A DNA stretch of 64,000 nucleotides from positions 62,001-126,000 of the forward strand of contig JAUHXC010000027.1 in assembly GCA_030427205.1 (NCBI GenBank), given 5' to 3'. Of this stretch, positions 25,836 through 34,570 are shown one piece after another. The translations under genes and the position numbers were made by a program. The stretch's first letter is position 1, and every line of letters begins with the position of its first letter. Below the pieces are notes generated by a model that worked only from the letters and a program-made list of their open reading frames with translations, made no database searches and was not told the origin of the DNA. This DNA is from a bacterium (GTDB taxonomy: Bacteria; Myxococcota_A; Bradymonadia; UBA7976; UBA1532).

Positions 25836-26378
25836 TCAAAGGGTTTTCTTCACCCGGTCCATGTAGGCCCGGGGGTGCTCGCCCCAGGCCGGCGGCGGCA
25901 GGTCAGCGACCTCGGGCATGTGGCAGGTCTCGCAGTCGACCCACCGCCCAGGCAGCCACGGCGACCTCTTGATGTAGAGCTGTGGCCAGATGTGGAAGGC
26001 CCGGACGCCTTGCAGTGAGTCGTCGACGCCGACGTCGACCAGCGCATCACCGCTGTAGCCGAGCAGCATCGGGCGCCAGCCGATCCCGTGCGCCTCGCAC
26101 AGCGCGCCGACCAGGAGGGTCTTGCAGTCGCAGTCCCCGAAGCGCCGCTGCAGCGTGACCCCGGGGCTCTGGATGACCTCGCCCACTTCCCGGCGGTACT
26201 CGATCTCGTCGCGCACCGCGCGGTGTATGCGGACGCCGACGTCGGCGCCGCTGGGGACATAGCGCTGAGCGAGGCGACGCCACGCAGGGCAGCGGCCCCA
26301 GCTCGTCGCCATGTCCTGGACGATGGCCCGGGTCTGGGCGGCGGTGATGCCGGGGAAGTCGAGTCGGACGGCCTTCAT
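25836..26378 (-). CDS. Transglutaminase-like protein (180 aa)
   Basis: The core shows the Cys-His-Asp triad of the transglutaminase-like superfamily: Cys83 in RFGDCDCKTLL followed by the typical helix to GIGWRP, His129 in FHIWPQLY, and Asp148 in WVDCE. Members are often cysteine peptidases or crosslinkers. In phages, related proteins occur among structural genes. The ribosome site upstream of ATG 26378 is weak. It is the second gene of the leftward operon and may process or crosslink a particle protein; the substrate is unknown. Confidence 0.65.
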   Translation of the reverse strand: MKAVRLDFPGITAAQTRAIVQDMATSWGRCPAWRRLAQRYVPSGADVGVRIHRAVRDEIEYRREVGEVIQSPGVTLQRRFGDCDCKTLLVGALCEAHGIGWRPMLLGYSGDALVDVGVDDSLQGVRAFHIWPQLYIKRSPWLPGRWVDCETCHMPEVADLPPPAWGEHPRAYMDRVKKTL

Positions 26379-26459
26379 GGTGGGGAGGCTGCCGTGCGGG
26401 CCCGGGCGCCCGTCAACGCGGTGGGGCGCCCCGATGGGCAGGCCCTCTGCCAGCGAGGC

Positions 26460-27383
26460 TCAGTTGCCGTTGTGCATCGCGGCCAGCAGGCCGACCTGCG
26501 CCGCCTTCTGGCCGATCTTCATCACCTCGTTGACCTTGCTGTGCATCGCGTCGCTCACCGTGCGGCGTGGGGTCGGTGGCTGCGCCAGGCCAACCCGCTG
26601 GGCGGCGGCCTCGTACCGCTGGCGCTGCGCCTCGAAGGCCTCCATGGCGTCGATCGGGTCGACGCTCTTGCCGCCGCTGCCCGCCTGCATCTCGAGCTTG
26701 AGCTTGTCGAACTCGAGCTGCCGTACCTTCTCGGCCAGATCGAGCGCCCGCTTCTCGGCGTCGTCGAGGGCCTCGCGCAGCTTGCGCTTGTCGGCCCGGA
26801 AAGCATCGAGCTCGTCGTTGAGCCGCACGATGCGGCTCTTGTACTCCTCGTGCGTGCGCTTCACCGCCTCGGCCGACTCGACCCGGGCCCGCTTCACGTC
26901 GTCGGCCGCCTGCTGCCGGACCAGCACGAGCTGCTGCTGCAGCCACGTCACCCGCTCGTCCGTGCTGGCCGCCGGCGGGTTCGGCGCGCTCGCCGCGCGC
27001 CGGCGCAGGTCGCCGACCGAGACCGACCCGGGGCACAGCACCCGCCCCCGGGCGTCGAGCAGCCGCAGCTGGTACCGGCCGGGGCCGAAGCGGTCGAGCA
27101 CGTCCCGTTGCGTCGCGTCGCACGGCACGAACTCGCTCAACGACGCATCGGGCACCCAGCGCAGCTGCCCGCCCTTCGTCTTGCCCTGCTTCGATCCGTA
27201 GATGTTGAGCATCGGCCGGCCGCTCTCGTCGTAGGTCGCGAACGGGCCCTCGAACTCGCGGCCGCCGAGCAGATGGAACGCCCAAACCCCGTCATCGCGC
27301 TCGTCGTCGAGGTCGTCGTCCACGTGTGCTTCGGCGTCCAGCTCCGCCTGGAGCTGCATCAGCATGTTGTCGGCGTCGGTCAT
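26460..27383 (-). CDS. Coiled-coil protein, first gene of leftward operon (307 aa)
   Basis: ATG at 27383 follows GGAGG. Residues 1-140 are acidic and contain a compact beta-like domain (residues 35-130). Residues 150-240 form a long coiled coil rich in Lys, Arg, Glu and Leu (heptad spacing, VRQLEFDKLKLEMQ). The C-terminal 60 residues are helical. The length and layout suit a scaffolding, tether or DNA-associated protein. No catalytic motif. Transcription probably starts in the repeat-rich region just upstream. Confidence 0.55.
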   Translation of the reverse strand: MTDADNMLMQLQAELDAEAHVDDDLDDERDDGVWAFHLLGGREFEGPFATYDESGRPMLNIYGSKQGKTKGGQLRWVPDASLSEFVPCDATQRDVLDRFGPGRYQLRLLDARGRVLCPGSVSVGDLRRRAASAPNPPAASTDERVTWLQQQLVLVRQQAADDVKRARVESAEAVKRTHEEYKSRIVRLNDELDAFRADKRKLREALDDAEKRALDLAEKVRQLEFDKLKLEMQAGSGGKSVDPIDAMEAFEAQRQRYEAAAQRVGLAQPPTPRRTVSDAMHSKVNEVMKIGQKAAQVGLLAAMHNGN

Positions 27384-27438
27384 CGGTCACCTCCGGTCAA
27401 AAACGTGCGCCGAGCACCCGGGCCCCCGTAAAGCGAAA

Positions 27439-27622
27439 TCACCGGGGACCCACCGGGGAGTGCCCGGGGAGTACCCGGGGACAGCCGGGGACGACCGGGG
27501 ACTCACCGGGGAGAACGCCCGATGTCGTCCCCGGTAGGTCCCCGGTAGGTCCCCGGTGGGGCCCCGGTAGGTCCCCGGTAGGTCCCCGGTGGGTCCCCGG
27601 TGGGTCCCCGGGCGTTCCCCGG
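27439..27622. repeat. Inverted GC-rich arrays (CCGGGGA left, TCCCCGG right)
   Basis: From about 27439 to 27513, units with CCGGGGAC/CCGGGGAG repeat every 10-13 bases. From about 27527 to 27622, the reverse complement (12-base unit CCCCGGTAGGTC and variants) repeats. The two arrays face each other around a short centre (about 27514-27526), so the region can form a very long imperfect hairpin. Open reading frames here encode only low-complexity text. Confidence 0.75.
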
Positions 27623-27647
27623 TGGCCTGATGCACGTGCTGCAGACG

Positions 27648-27816
27648 GACCTATCGCCGAGCCACCGCTGACCTATCGCCGAGCCACCGGTGACCTACCG
27701 CCGAGCCACCGGGTGACCTACCGCCGAGCCACCGCTGACCTACCGCCGAGCCATCGGGTGACCTACCGCCGAGCCACCGGGTGACCTACCGCCGACCTAC
27801 CGCCGAGCCATCGGCT
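27648..27816. repeat. Iteron-like 22/23-base tandem repeats, origin candidate
   Basis: Copies start at 27648, 27670, 27692, 27715, 27737, 27760 and 27783, with a short spacing to a last one at 27794. The unit is GACCTACCGCCGAGCCACCG plus GGT or CT. Spacing of 22-23 bases is about two helical turns, as in plasmid iterons bound by Rep proteins on one DNA face. The array lies between divergent operons beside the inverted GC array, a good place for a replication origin. Confidence 0.7.
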
Positions 27817-27986
27817 GCGGGCCCGCCCCGATGCGGCGGCCGCGCGTTTCGGGGCGCGCCGACAGCACCCTTCGCCCCGATGTCCGCGATCGCCGCCACC
27901 GGGGCAGGGGACGGCCGTTGACGGGCTCCCGGGCCGCTCGGCGACCACTGCAGCACGACAACCGCCACCCCCACATGGGAGGAACC

Positions 27987-28661
27987 ATGGTCTTCTTGTT
28001 GTGCCGCATCCTGGCCGCAGCGCTGGCCCACGGCATCATCAACCCCGAAGCGGTCAAGTGGGCCGTCGGCGAGGCGCTGCCGGCGATCGACGAAGGCGCC
28101 CGCGGCGCCCTCGAGGGGCACGTCCCCGTCGAGCTGGCCCACATCGAGGGCCAGGGCGGCCTCTTCATGCCCGGGCACGACCTCGACACCCTGCGGGCGG
28201 CGATGCCGCAGCTCATCAGCGAGAGCCTGCTCGACGCGCTGCAGGCCGGCGTCGATGTCAGCGCCGCCGGCGACGTGCTGGACGCCGTCAAGGGCGGCGG
28301 CGACCTCGTCGACCACTTCATCGAGCGGCGGCTGCAGGTGGCCGAGCAGCGAGCCCGGGCCGAGCAGGACGCCCAGGCCGACGCGGCCGGCGCGGACGTC
28401 TTCGACTTCGAGGAAGACGACGGCCTCGAAGAGCCCGAACCGCAGCCGCTCGTCGAAGCCCTCGCCGACTACGATGGCGACCCCGTCGGCGCGCGCATCA
28501 TCCTGGCCGCCATCGCCGCCGCCGAGGGCATCGAGCCGGCCGTCATCGGCTACGACGACCTCGAACACCTCGACCTGGCTGCGCTCGCCGCCTGCACGAC
28601 CGTCGGCGAGCTGCACGCCGAGGTCGAGCGCCTGCGCCGACACGCCCCGGTCGGGGCCTGA
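27987..28661 (+). CDS. Acidic protein with N-terminal hydrophobic segment, first rightward gene (224 aa)
   Basis: ATG at 27987 has GGAGG four bases upstream; earlier in-frame Mets lack one. The start (MVFLLCRILAAALAHGII) is hydrophobic, then the protein becomes strongly acidic, with a run of Glu/Asp (DFEEDDGLEEPEPQP, about 138-152) and a helical C-terminal domain. No motif. As the first gene rightward of the repeats it may work with the origin or act as a membrane-linked regulator, but function is unknown. Confidence 0.5.
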   Translation: MVFLLCRILAAALAHGIINPEAVKWAVGEALPAIDEGARGALEGHVPVELAHIEGQGGLFMPGHDLDTLRAAMPQLISESLLDALQAGVDVSAAGDVLDAVKGGGDLVDHFIERRLQVAEQRARAEQDAQADAAGADVFDFEEDDGLEEPEPQPLVEALADYDGDPVGARIILAAIAAAEGIEPAVIGYDDLEHLDLAALAACTTVGELHAEVERLRRHAPVGA

Positions 28662-28663
28662 CC

Positions 28664-28948
28664 GTGGGGGCCGACCTCGCGATCGCCCTCCTCATCGGCG
28701 CCGGCTACACCATCGCGGCGTTGAGCATCGGCGTCGGGCTCATCGCCCTCGTCGTCTGGCTCTTCGTGCTGCCCCGGCAGGCGGTGCAGGCCAGCCGCGA
28801 GGGCTGGTGGGCCGACGTCGCTCTGGCGCTGCTGCTGCTGGCGGTCGCCGCCGTGCTCGCGAGCTGGCTCACCGGCTGCTCGGTGGCGGTCAGCTGCCAG
28901 CACGAAGCGCCCCCTGCGGCCGAGCGGACTGACAGCTTTCCCGATTGA
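28664..28948 (+). CDS. Small membrane protein with two transmembrane segments (94 aa)
   Basis: GTG at 28664 lies two bases after the previous stop. Segment one is about residues 5-38 (IALLIGAGYTIAALSIGVGL followed by more hydrophobic residues). Segment two is about 52-72 (VALALLLLAVAAVLASWL). Two Cys follow near 74-80. Short two-segment proteins in phages are often holins. Here it lies far from the transglycosylase, so holin function is only one possibility. Confidence 0.5.
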   Translation: MGADLAIALLIGAGYTIAALSIGVGLIALVVWLFVLPRQAVQASREGWWADVALALLLLAVAAVLASWLTGCSVAVSCQHEAPPAAERTDSFPD

Positions 28949-29614
28949 GGTGCTCGGGATTCGGGTACGTAACTGTACTCTATTGCAAAACACTTCCATA
29001 TCCCCTCCAGCCGTCACCTCCAAAATGCCGGAACGTTACTGATAGGAACGTTACTCATTTTGGCCTCGCGCGCGTACGCGAGGCCTTCATGGGCCGATCC
29101 CCGTTTTGGGTGGTGGTCACAAATCGTTCTGTATTTGAAATCGGAAGGTTACAGGTTTCAGGTCTGCGCCAACGTATGCTTGGACGGAATTTTACACTAT
29201 CGTAAGTACCTGAAATCATATGATCCAGGGTCCTCGAAATGTCGCCACCCAAGGTTTGTGACTGTCCACTGTCGTAAACGGTAAAGTCTGGCGGATGTGT
29301 CTGGAACAAAAGGGGAAAGTCTGATTTCCGCGCTTTGGGGCAGGGCGTGGAGAAGGGGTGAGCGATATATTTTCGGGCGGAGGGTGCGGAACGTTACTAC
29401 CCTGACAGTTTTGTCCCTGCGGCGCTGTGCTGGGACCCGACGACCCGCGGTGTCTCGGCAGCGCTCCGACCCGTCAGGTGGCGCAACCGCGCCCCGCTGC
29501 GTCTTGTCGGGTGCAGCGGGGCGGCCCATCTGCTACCTTGCGGTTTGTCCGGGCTGCGCCGCCCGGGGCTACCCCGGACAGCTGCACACCACCAGTCGAG
29601 GAGCGCCGCGCATC
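28949..29614. other. AT-richer intergenic region with repeated GGAACGTTAC motif
   Basis: No credible gene was found in these 666 bases; frames present are short and lack ribosome sites. The region is clearly less GC-rich than its surroundings. GGAACGTTAC occurs at 29030-29039, 29045-29054 (15 bases apart) and 29388-29397, containing the palindrome AACGTT. This suggests a regulator-binding region or an RNA gene upstream of the toxin-antitoxin pair. Confidence 0.4.
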
Positions 29615-30748
29615 ATGGGTCGTGGGCAGCCAGTCCCCATCAACCCCGCCCTGCTGAAGTGGGCTCGCCAGCGCAGCCGCATCCCCAAAGAGCACGCGGC
29701 GCGGCACCTCGGCGTCACCACCGAGCAGCTGCTCGCGTTCGAGTCGGGTGAAGAGCCCATCACCCTCGGCCGGCTGCGGAAGTGCGCTGCGCTGTATCGC
29801 CGCTCGCTCGCGGTCTTCTTCCTGCCCGAGCCGCCCGACGAGGTCGACGTCCCCACCGACTACCGGCGGCTGCCGGACGGCAGCCGGGCCGAGCACAGCC
29901 CGGCGCTGGTCCACTTCGTCCGCGAGGTCCGGGGTCGACAGGCCGCGGCGCGCGAGATCGCCGCGCAGCTCGGGCAGCTCGAGCCGCACCGCGTCCCCTA
30001 CGCCCGCAGCACGGAGCACACCGACGCCGTCGCCGATCGACTGCGCAAGGCGCTCGGCTACACCCTGGAGCAGCAGATGGACGAGCCCAGCCCGGACGCG
30101 GTGTTCCGCGCGCTGCGTCGCAGCGCAGAGGACCTGGGCGTGCTGGTCTTCTCGCACGGCGACAGGGCCCTGCCCGTCGACGAGTTCCGCGGCCTATCGC
30201 TCTACGACAAGCACCTGCCCGTCGTCGCGGTCAACTCGAAGGACGCCTACTCGGCCCGGAACTTTTCGCTGATCCACGAGCTGGCGCACCTCATGCTGCG
30301 GCGCGAGGGGGCCTGCAACATGGCCGACGGCAACCGGATCGAGGCCTTCTGCAACGGGGTCTCCGCCCACCTGCTGGTGCCGAGCGCTGCGCTGGCGAGG
30401 CAGCCCGAGGTCGAAGGCCGCTCTCAGCGGGACGAGTGGCCGACCGACGACGTCGCCGCGCTGGCCGGCCGCTTCGGGGTCAGCGGGGCCGTGATCGCCC
30501 GCCGCCTCCGCGACCTCGGCCGCATGGCCCAGGACGACTTCGTGCCGTACCTGCAGCGCCGCGGCGGCGGAAGCGGCCGAACGGGCCAGCCGAGCTACTA
30601 CGTGCTGCAGAAGAGCCGGCTCGGCGCGCCCTTCATCGGGCTGGTCGTCGAGGGCTACAATCAGGCCGTGGTGTCGGTCCGCGAACTCTACGACCTGCTC
30701 GGGGTGAAGCCGCGCAAGCTGGACAAGCTGGTGGAGCTGCTGCGTTGA
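29615..30748 (+). CDS. XRE / ImmA-IrrE metallopeptidase antitoxin-type protein (377 aa)
   Basis: I chose ATG 29615; upstream frame has no ribosome site. Residues 1-65 hold an XRE-type helix-turn-helix. The remainder is an ImmA/IrrE (COG2856-type) domain with the zinc motif HELAH at 221-225 and the helix IEAFCNGVSAHLLVPSAAL after it. This two-domain protein and a following DUF4411 PIN-like gene form a known toxin-antitoxin arrangement in which this protein is the antitoxin. Its stop overlaps the start of the toxin gene. Confidence 0.8.
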   Translation: MGRGQPVPINPALLKWARQRSRIPKEHAARHLGVTTEQLLAFESGEEPITLGRLRKCAALYRRSLAVFFLPEPPDEVDVPTDYRRLPDGSRAEHSPALVHFVREVRGRQAAAREIAAQLGQLEPHRVPYARSTEHTDAVADRLRKALGYTLEQQMDEPSPDAVFRALRRSAEDLGVLVFSHGDRALPVDEFRGLSLYDKHLPVVAVNSKDAYSARNFSLIHELAHLMLRREGACNMADGNRIEAFCNGVSAHLLVPSAALARQPEVEGRSQRDEWPTDDVAALAGRFGVSGAVIARRLRDLGRMAQDDFVPYLQRRGGGSGRTGQPSYYVLQKSRLGAPFIGLVVEGYNQAVVSVRELYDLLGVKPRKLDKLVELLR

Positions 30749-31212
30749 CGATCTACGTCGTGGACACCAGCTCGCTCATCGACCTCGTCTGGCGACGCTA
30801 CGGCAAGAGCGTCTTCCCCAGCCTGCACGAGTTGGTCGACCGACTCATCGACGAGGAGCGCCTCGTCTCGCACGACGAGGTCTACAAGGAGGTCGAGCGC
30901 ATCGACGACGAGGTCTTCGCGTGGTGCAAGGCCCGACGCGGCATCTTCGGTGGCCTCGAGCCCGAGGTGATGCTCAACGTCCGGCGCGTCCTCGAGAACA
31001 CCCCCCACGTCGTCGATTCGACCCGGACCCGAAAGAACGCGGCCGATCCCTGGCTCGTCGCCCAGGCCCTGCACCTGCGCGGCGTAGTCGTGACCGAAGA
31101 GCGCGGCAACCCCGGGGCGGCCCACGCGAAGCTGCCCGACGTCTGCCGCACCGAAGGCGTGGCCTGCATCGGGCTCTTCGGCCTCATGCAGCGCGAGGGC
31201 TGGTCATTCTGA
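30745..31212 (+). CDS. DUF4411 (PIN-like) toxin (155 aa), TTG start
   Basis: TTG at 30745 overlaps the antitoxin stop. The start (YVVDTSSLIDL) has the first PIN-type acidic residue, and later acidic positions (HDEVYKEVER, ADPWLVAQAL, TEERGN) match the spacing of PIN-like nucleases and the DUF4411 family. It would cut RNA. Coupling to the XRE-ImmA gene supports a type II toxin-antitoxin system that stabilises element B or acts in defence. No membrane or signal segment. Confidence 0.75.
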   Translation: MTIYVVDTSSLIDLVWRRYGKSVFPSLHELVDRLIDEERLVSHDEVYKEVERIDDEVFAWCKARRGIFGGLEPEVMLNVRRVLENTPHVVDSTRTRKNAADPWLVAQALHLRGVVVTEERGNPGAAHAKLPDVCRTEGVACIGLFGLMQREGWSF

Positions 31213-31270
31213 CCGCGTGAAATTAGGTGCAGTGATGTCTACAACCGCCTGCTGGGTGGGAGGAGTCGAG

Positions 31271-32095
<825 letters not shown>

Positions 32096-32327
32096 CGCGT
32101 CAAGCGCCCCGCTGCCCCGAGCTCTCGACATCGGGGCGCGCCAGATCCACCCGCATCGCCGCGTGACCGCCGGGCGTGCCCGAGCAGTGCCCGTGAAGGC
32201 CCCTACGTTGCCGTAGGATGGCGTTGACGCCCGCAAGGCTGGGATGGGGTCGGATTGCTCGCTCTGGCCTTCAGCGGGCTTTCTGGGCCCTGGCGAGGCT
32301 TCCGATTGCGGTCGAACGCGCTCACAA

Positions 32328-32454
32328 TGGTCGGGGCGATGCTCGGACGGTGGTCGGGGTGATGCTCGGACGGTGGTCGGGGTGATGCTCGGACGATGGT
32401 CGGGGTGATGCTCGGACGATGGTCGGGGTGATGGTCGGGGCGGTGCTCGGGCGG
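32328..32454. repeat. 23-base tandem array at the 3' side of the CI-type gene
   Basis: Full units begin at 32328, 32351, 32374 and 32397 (period 23), a partial at 32420, and a diverged one at 32432. The unit is TGGTCGGGGTGATGCTCGGA plus CGG or CGA. The 362-base gap 32096-32456 contains no supported gene. The period equals that of the iteron-like array at 27.7 kb, although the sequence differs. Confidence 0.75.
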
Positions 32455-32456
32455 CC

Positions 32457-33146
32457 TCAATCCTCGTCTTCGTGTTCGAGCGCCGCAGGTCCGCGCAGCC
32501 TGTCACCGCGCCGAAATACGATTTGCACCCTCGCCAGATCCAAACCGTCGAGCTGCGCCAGCCGCTGTTGGAGCGGTCCGGCCAGGCGCTCGGTCTCGGT
32601 GCTGGGCTTGGTGTGGCCCGCCTTGTAGTCGTCCCACAGCAGCAGGACCTCCATCATCGTCCGGGCCAGCGCGGGGGGCCGGAGGCCGGACGCGGCGCCC
32701 CCCGCCCGCTTCTCGAGCATATCGGCGCTGGCCCGCAGCTGCTGCGCCAGCATCAGGTCGACCTCGGCGCGGGCATCAAGATCCGGCGTCTGCGGATTCG
32801 GCGTCGGCTCAGGCTTTGATGCCGCGTTCTCCTCGTCGTCAGCGAGCATTCGCCGGATCGTCGAGACGAGGTCTTCACCGCCGGTGAAGGCGTCGAGGGG
32901 GCTCCCCATGGCGGAGAAGTCGAGCGGCAGGAGTTCGTAGGGCTCGACGTTCAGGGCCCGGGCAATCGTCCAGACGTGGTCGACCGTGATGACCTGCTCG
33001 CCTTTCATCAGGCGGTAGACCGTCGATCGGGACAGGTCGGCTCGGCGGGAAAGCTCGCTGTGGGACATGCCGAAACCCAGCAGGACTTCTCGGATTTTCT
33101 CTATTGTTGCCGAACCTGCGGCAATCTCCTCGTCACCCTCAGCCAT
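32457..33146 (-). CDS. CI-type XRE regulator (229 aa)
   Basis: Residues 15-65 hold an XRE helix-turn-helix (MSHSELSRRADLSRSTVYRL). A Pro/Glu linker follows (about 110-130), and then a helical domain rich in Ala and Leu (130-229) that may dimerise. It faces the small Cro-like gene at 33258 across two palindromes, the layout of a lysogeny or replication switch. No LexA/CI peptidase motif or ImmA domain was found in it, so induction, if any, must be by other means. Confidence 0.65.
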   Translation of the reverse strand: MAEGDEEIAAGSATIEKIREVLLGFGMSHSELSRRADLSRSTVYRLMKGEQVITVDHVWTIARALNVEPYELLPLDFSAMGSPLDAFTGGEDLVSTIRRMLADDEENAASKPEPTPNPQTPDLDARAEVDLMLAQQLRASADMLEKRAGGAASGLRPPALARTMMEVLLLWDDYKAGHTKPSTETERLAGPLQQRLAQLDGLDLARVQIVFRRGDRLRGPAALEHEDED

Positions 33147-33190
33147 TTTCGGCTTGTTGCCTCTTCACGATTTTGTTTAAGGTCTTCCGG

Positions 33191-33238
33191 GAAACAGGGA
33201 CGCTCTTCCGCTGTTTCGACGGTTCTTCGCAAGAACCG
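33191..33238. promoter_or_regulatory. Two palindromic operators of the element B switch
   Basis: GAAACAG (33191-33197) pairs with CTGTTTC (33211-33217). CGGTTCTT (33220-33227) pairs with AAGAACCG (33231-33238), an 8-base perfect inverted repeat around CGC. Both lie between the divergent starts at 33146 and 33258, 20-67 bases upstream of the rightward gene. Confidence 0.6.
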
Positions 33239-33257
33239 CACATTCTGGAGGATTTTC

Positions 33258-33566
33258 ATGCCCGAGTACAGTGTGCCCCCATGGCCACGCCTGCCGCGCC
33301 CGTCCCACGGCACGCTGGCGATCGCCGCTGACCGCATCGGCATCAGCTACCGCAAAGTCGGCGCAATCTGGAACGGCCACCGCCGGGCCACGCTGGCCGA
33401 GGCGAAGGCCATCATGGGCGATCGGGCCCCCGCCGACGCAGAGGATCCCCGGGCCTACCTCGGTGAGCTGGGCCTCACGCTGGGCGACCTCACCGGCGAG
33501 ACGCTGGAAGAGGGCACCGTCGTGGCCCGCCAGGACGGCGTCGTGCTGGTCGTGAGGGCCGCCTGA
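33258..33566 (+). CDS. Cro-like HTH protein (102 aa)
   Basis: ATG at 33258 after GGAGG. Residues 15-60 look like a helix-turn-helix (GTLAIAADRIGISYRKVGAI). The C-terminal 45 residues are acidic with a short beta pair (GTVVARQDGVVLVVR). It is the first gene of a long rightward operon, coupled to the next gene, and opposite the CI-type regulator. A role as Cro-type switch protein is likely but not shown. Confidence 0.55.
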   Translation: MPEYSVPPWPRLPRPSHGTLAIAADRIGISYRKVGAIWNGHRRATLAEAKAIMGDRAPADAEDPRAYLGELGLTLGDLTGETLEEGTVVARQDGVVLVVRAA

Positions 33567-34492
33567 TGCCGTTCGAGCCTATGCACCGCGCCCGTCAGGG
33601 CGCCGAGCCGGGGACCGTGGATCGTGAGCGCATCTACGTCGCCAATGGCGAGGACGCCGAGCTGCTGCGCGAGGCCCTGGCGGCCTCCGATCGCTGCCCC
33701 GAGCGGTCGCCCGAGTACATCCTGGTCACCGCCGATGGTGGCCTGAAGGCCCACTTCACCTACGACGACGTGGCGCAGTGGAGCGCCGCCGAGGCGCAGG
33801 CCCTGCTCGGCGCGCTGCTCGCCTCGAACATCATCGCCCGAATCAAGCAGGGCGCCCCGGACAAGGAGCCGCGAATCCGCTCGATCGCGAAGTGGCTGCT
33901 GTCGCTGAAGGCTGCCCCGGAGGGCGAGGCCTCCGTCAGCGGGGCGCAGCCCGAGACGATCGAGCTGCCGCCCCTGCCGCCGCAGTCGCTGGTGGTCATC
34001 GCCGAGTGCTCGCCGTTCGAGGAGGCCGAGCTGCGCCGGCGCCTGAAGCTGCTCGAGGCGCTGGGCCCGCTGGTGGCGGACGGGCCGCTCACCGACGCCC
34101 AGCTCGACGCCATCGCGCTCGCCGGGCGCAAGTACATGCCCAACTTGGCGACGGTGCCGTTCCTGGAGTGGGCTGGGCGGCATCTGGCCGTCGATCCGAA
34201 GTCGGCGGTGATGCAGGGCGTGCCGGCGCTGCTGCGCGCCTTGCCCGACTACAGCCACTTCGAGGTCACCGTCGGCGACTTGTCGACGATGCGCGACCAC
34301 ATCTGGAACATGGCCGGCCATCTCCAGCACCACGAAGAAGACCTGCGCGCCGACGAGGACGAGGCCCGCGAGGACGCGCGTGCCGCGGCCGATGCGCGCC
34401 TCATGGCGGCCCTCAAGGCCCACCCGGTGGCGGGCGAGGTGCTGCGCCGCGGGTTCGAGCACGAGGCGTACGGCGAGGACGGCGCCGACTGA
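33566..34492 (+). CDS. Hypothetical protein (308 aa)
   Basis: ATG overlaps the previous stop (TGATG). The protein is acidic and mostly helical. The C-terminal 90 residues are strongly charged helix (EEDLRADEDEAREDARAA). A short Pro/Leu linker (ELPPLPPQSL) splits two halves at about residue 137. No signal, membrane segment or catalytic motif was recognised. Its position in the early rightward operon suggests a replication or regulation role. Confidence 0.5.
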   Translation: MPFEPMHRARQGAEPGTVDRERIYVANGEDAELLREALAASDRCPERSPEYILVTADGGLKAHFTYDDVAQWSAAEAQALLGALLASNIIARIKQGAPDKEPRIRSIAKWLLSLKAAPEGEASVSGAQPETIELPPLPPQSLVVIAECSPFEEAELRRRLKLLEALGPLVADGPLTDAQLDAIALAGRKYMPNLATVPFLEWAGRHLAVDPKSAVMQGVPALLRALPDYSHFEVTVGDLSTMRDHIWNMAGHLQHHEEDLRADEDEAREDARAAADARLMAALKAHPVAGEVLRRGFEHEAYGEDGAD

Positions 34493-34570
34493 CCACTGCC
34501 CGGCGTCGGCGGCGGTCCAGATCCCTCGGGCCGCCGCCGGCGTCGGGCCCTGCCCGAAGGGGGGCGAGCG

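Noticed and set aside
27648..27816. CRISPR array
   Set aside because: Units are contiguous without unique spacers, and no cas gene is nearby.
28664..28948. Definite holin call for the 94-residue protein
   Set aside because: Two membrane segments are not specific, and it is far from the transglycosylase.
29055..29309. 84-codon minus-strand frame in the AT-richer island
   Set aside because: No ribosome site and no coding-like pattern; crosses the repeated regulatory motif region.
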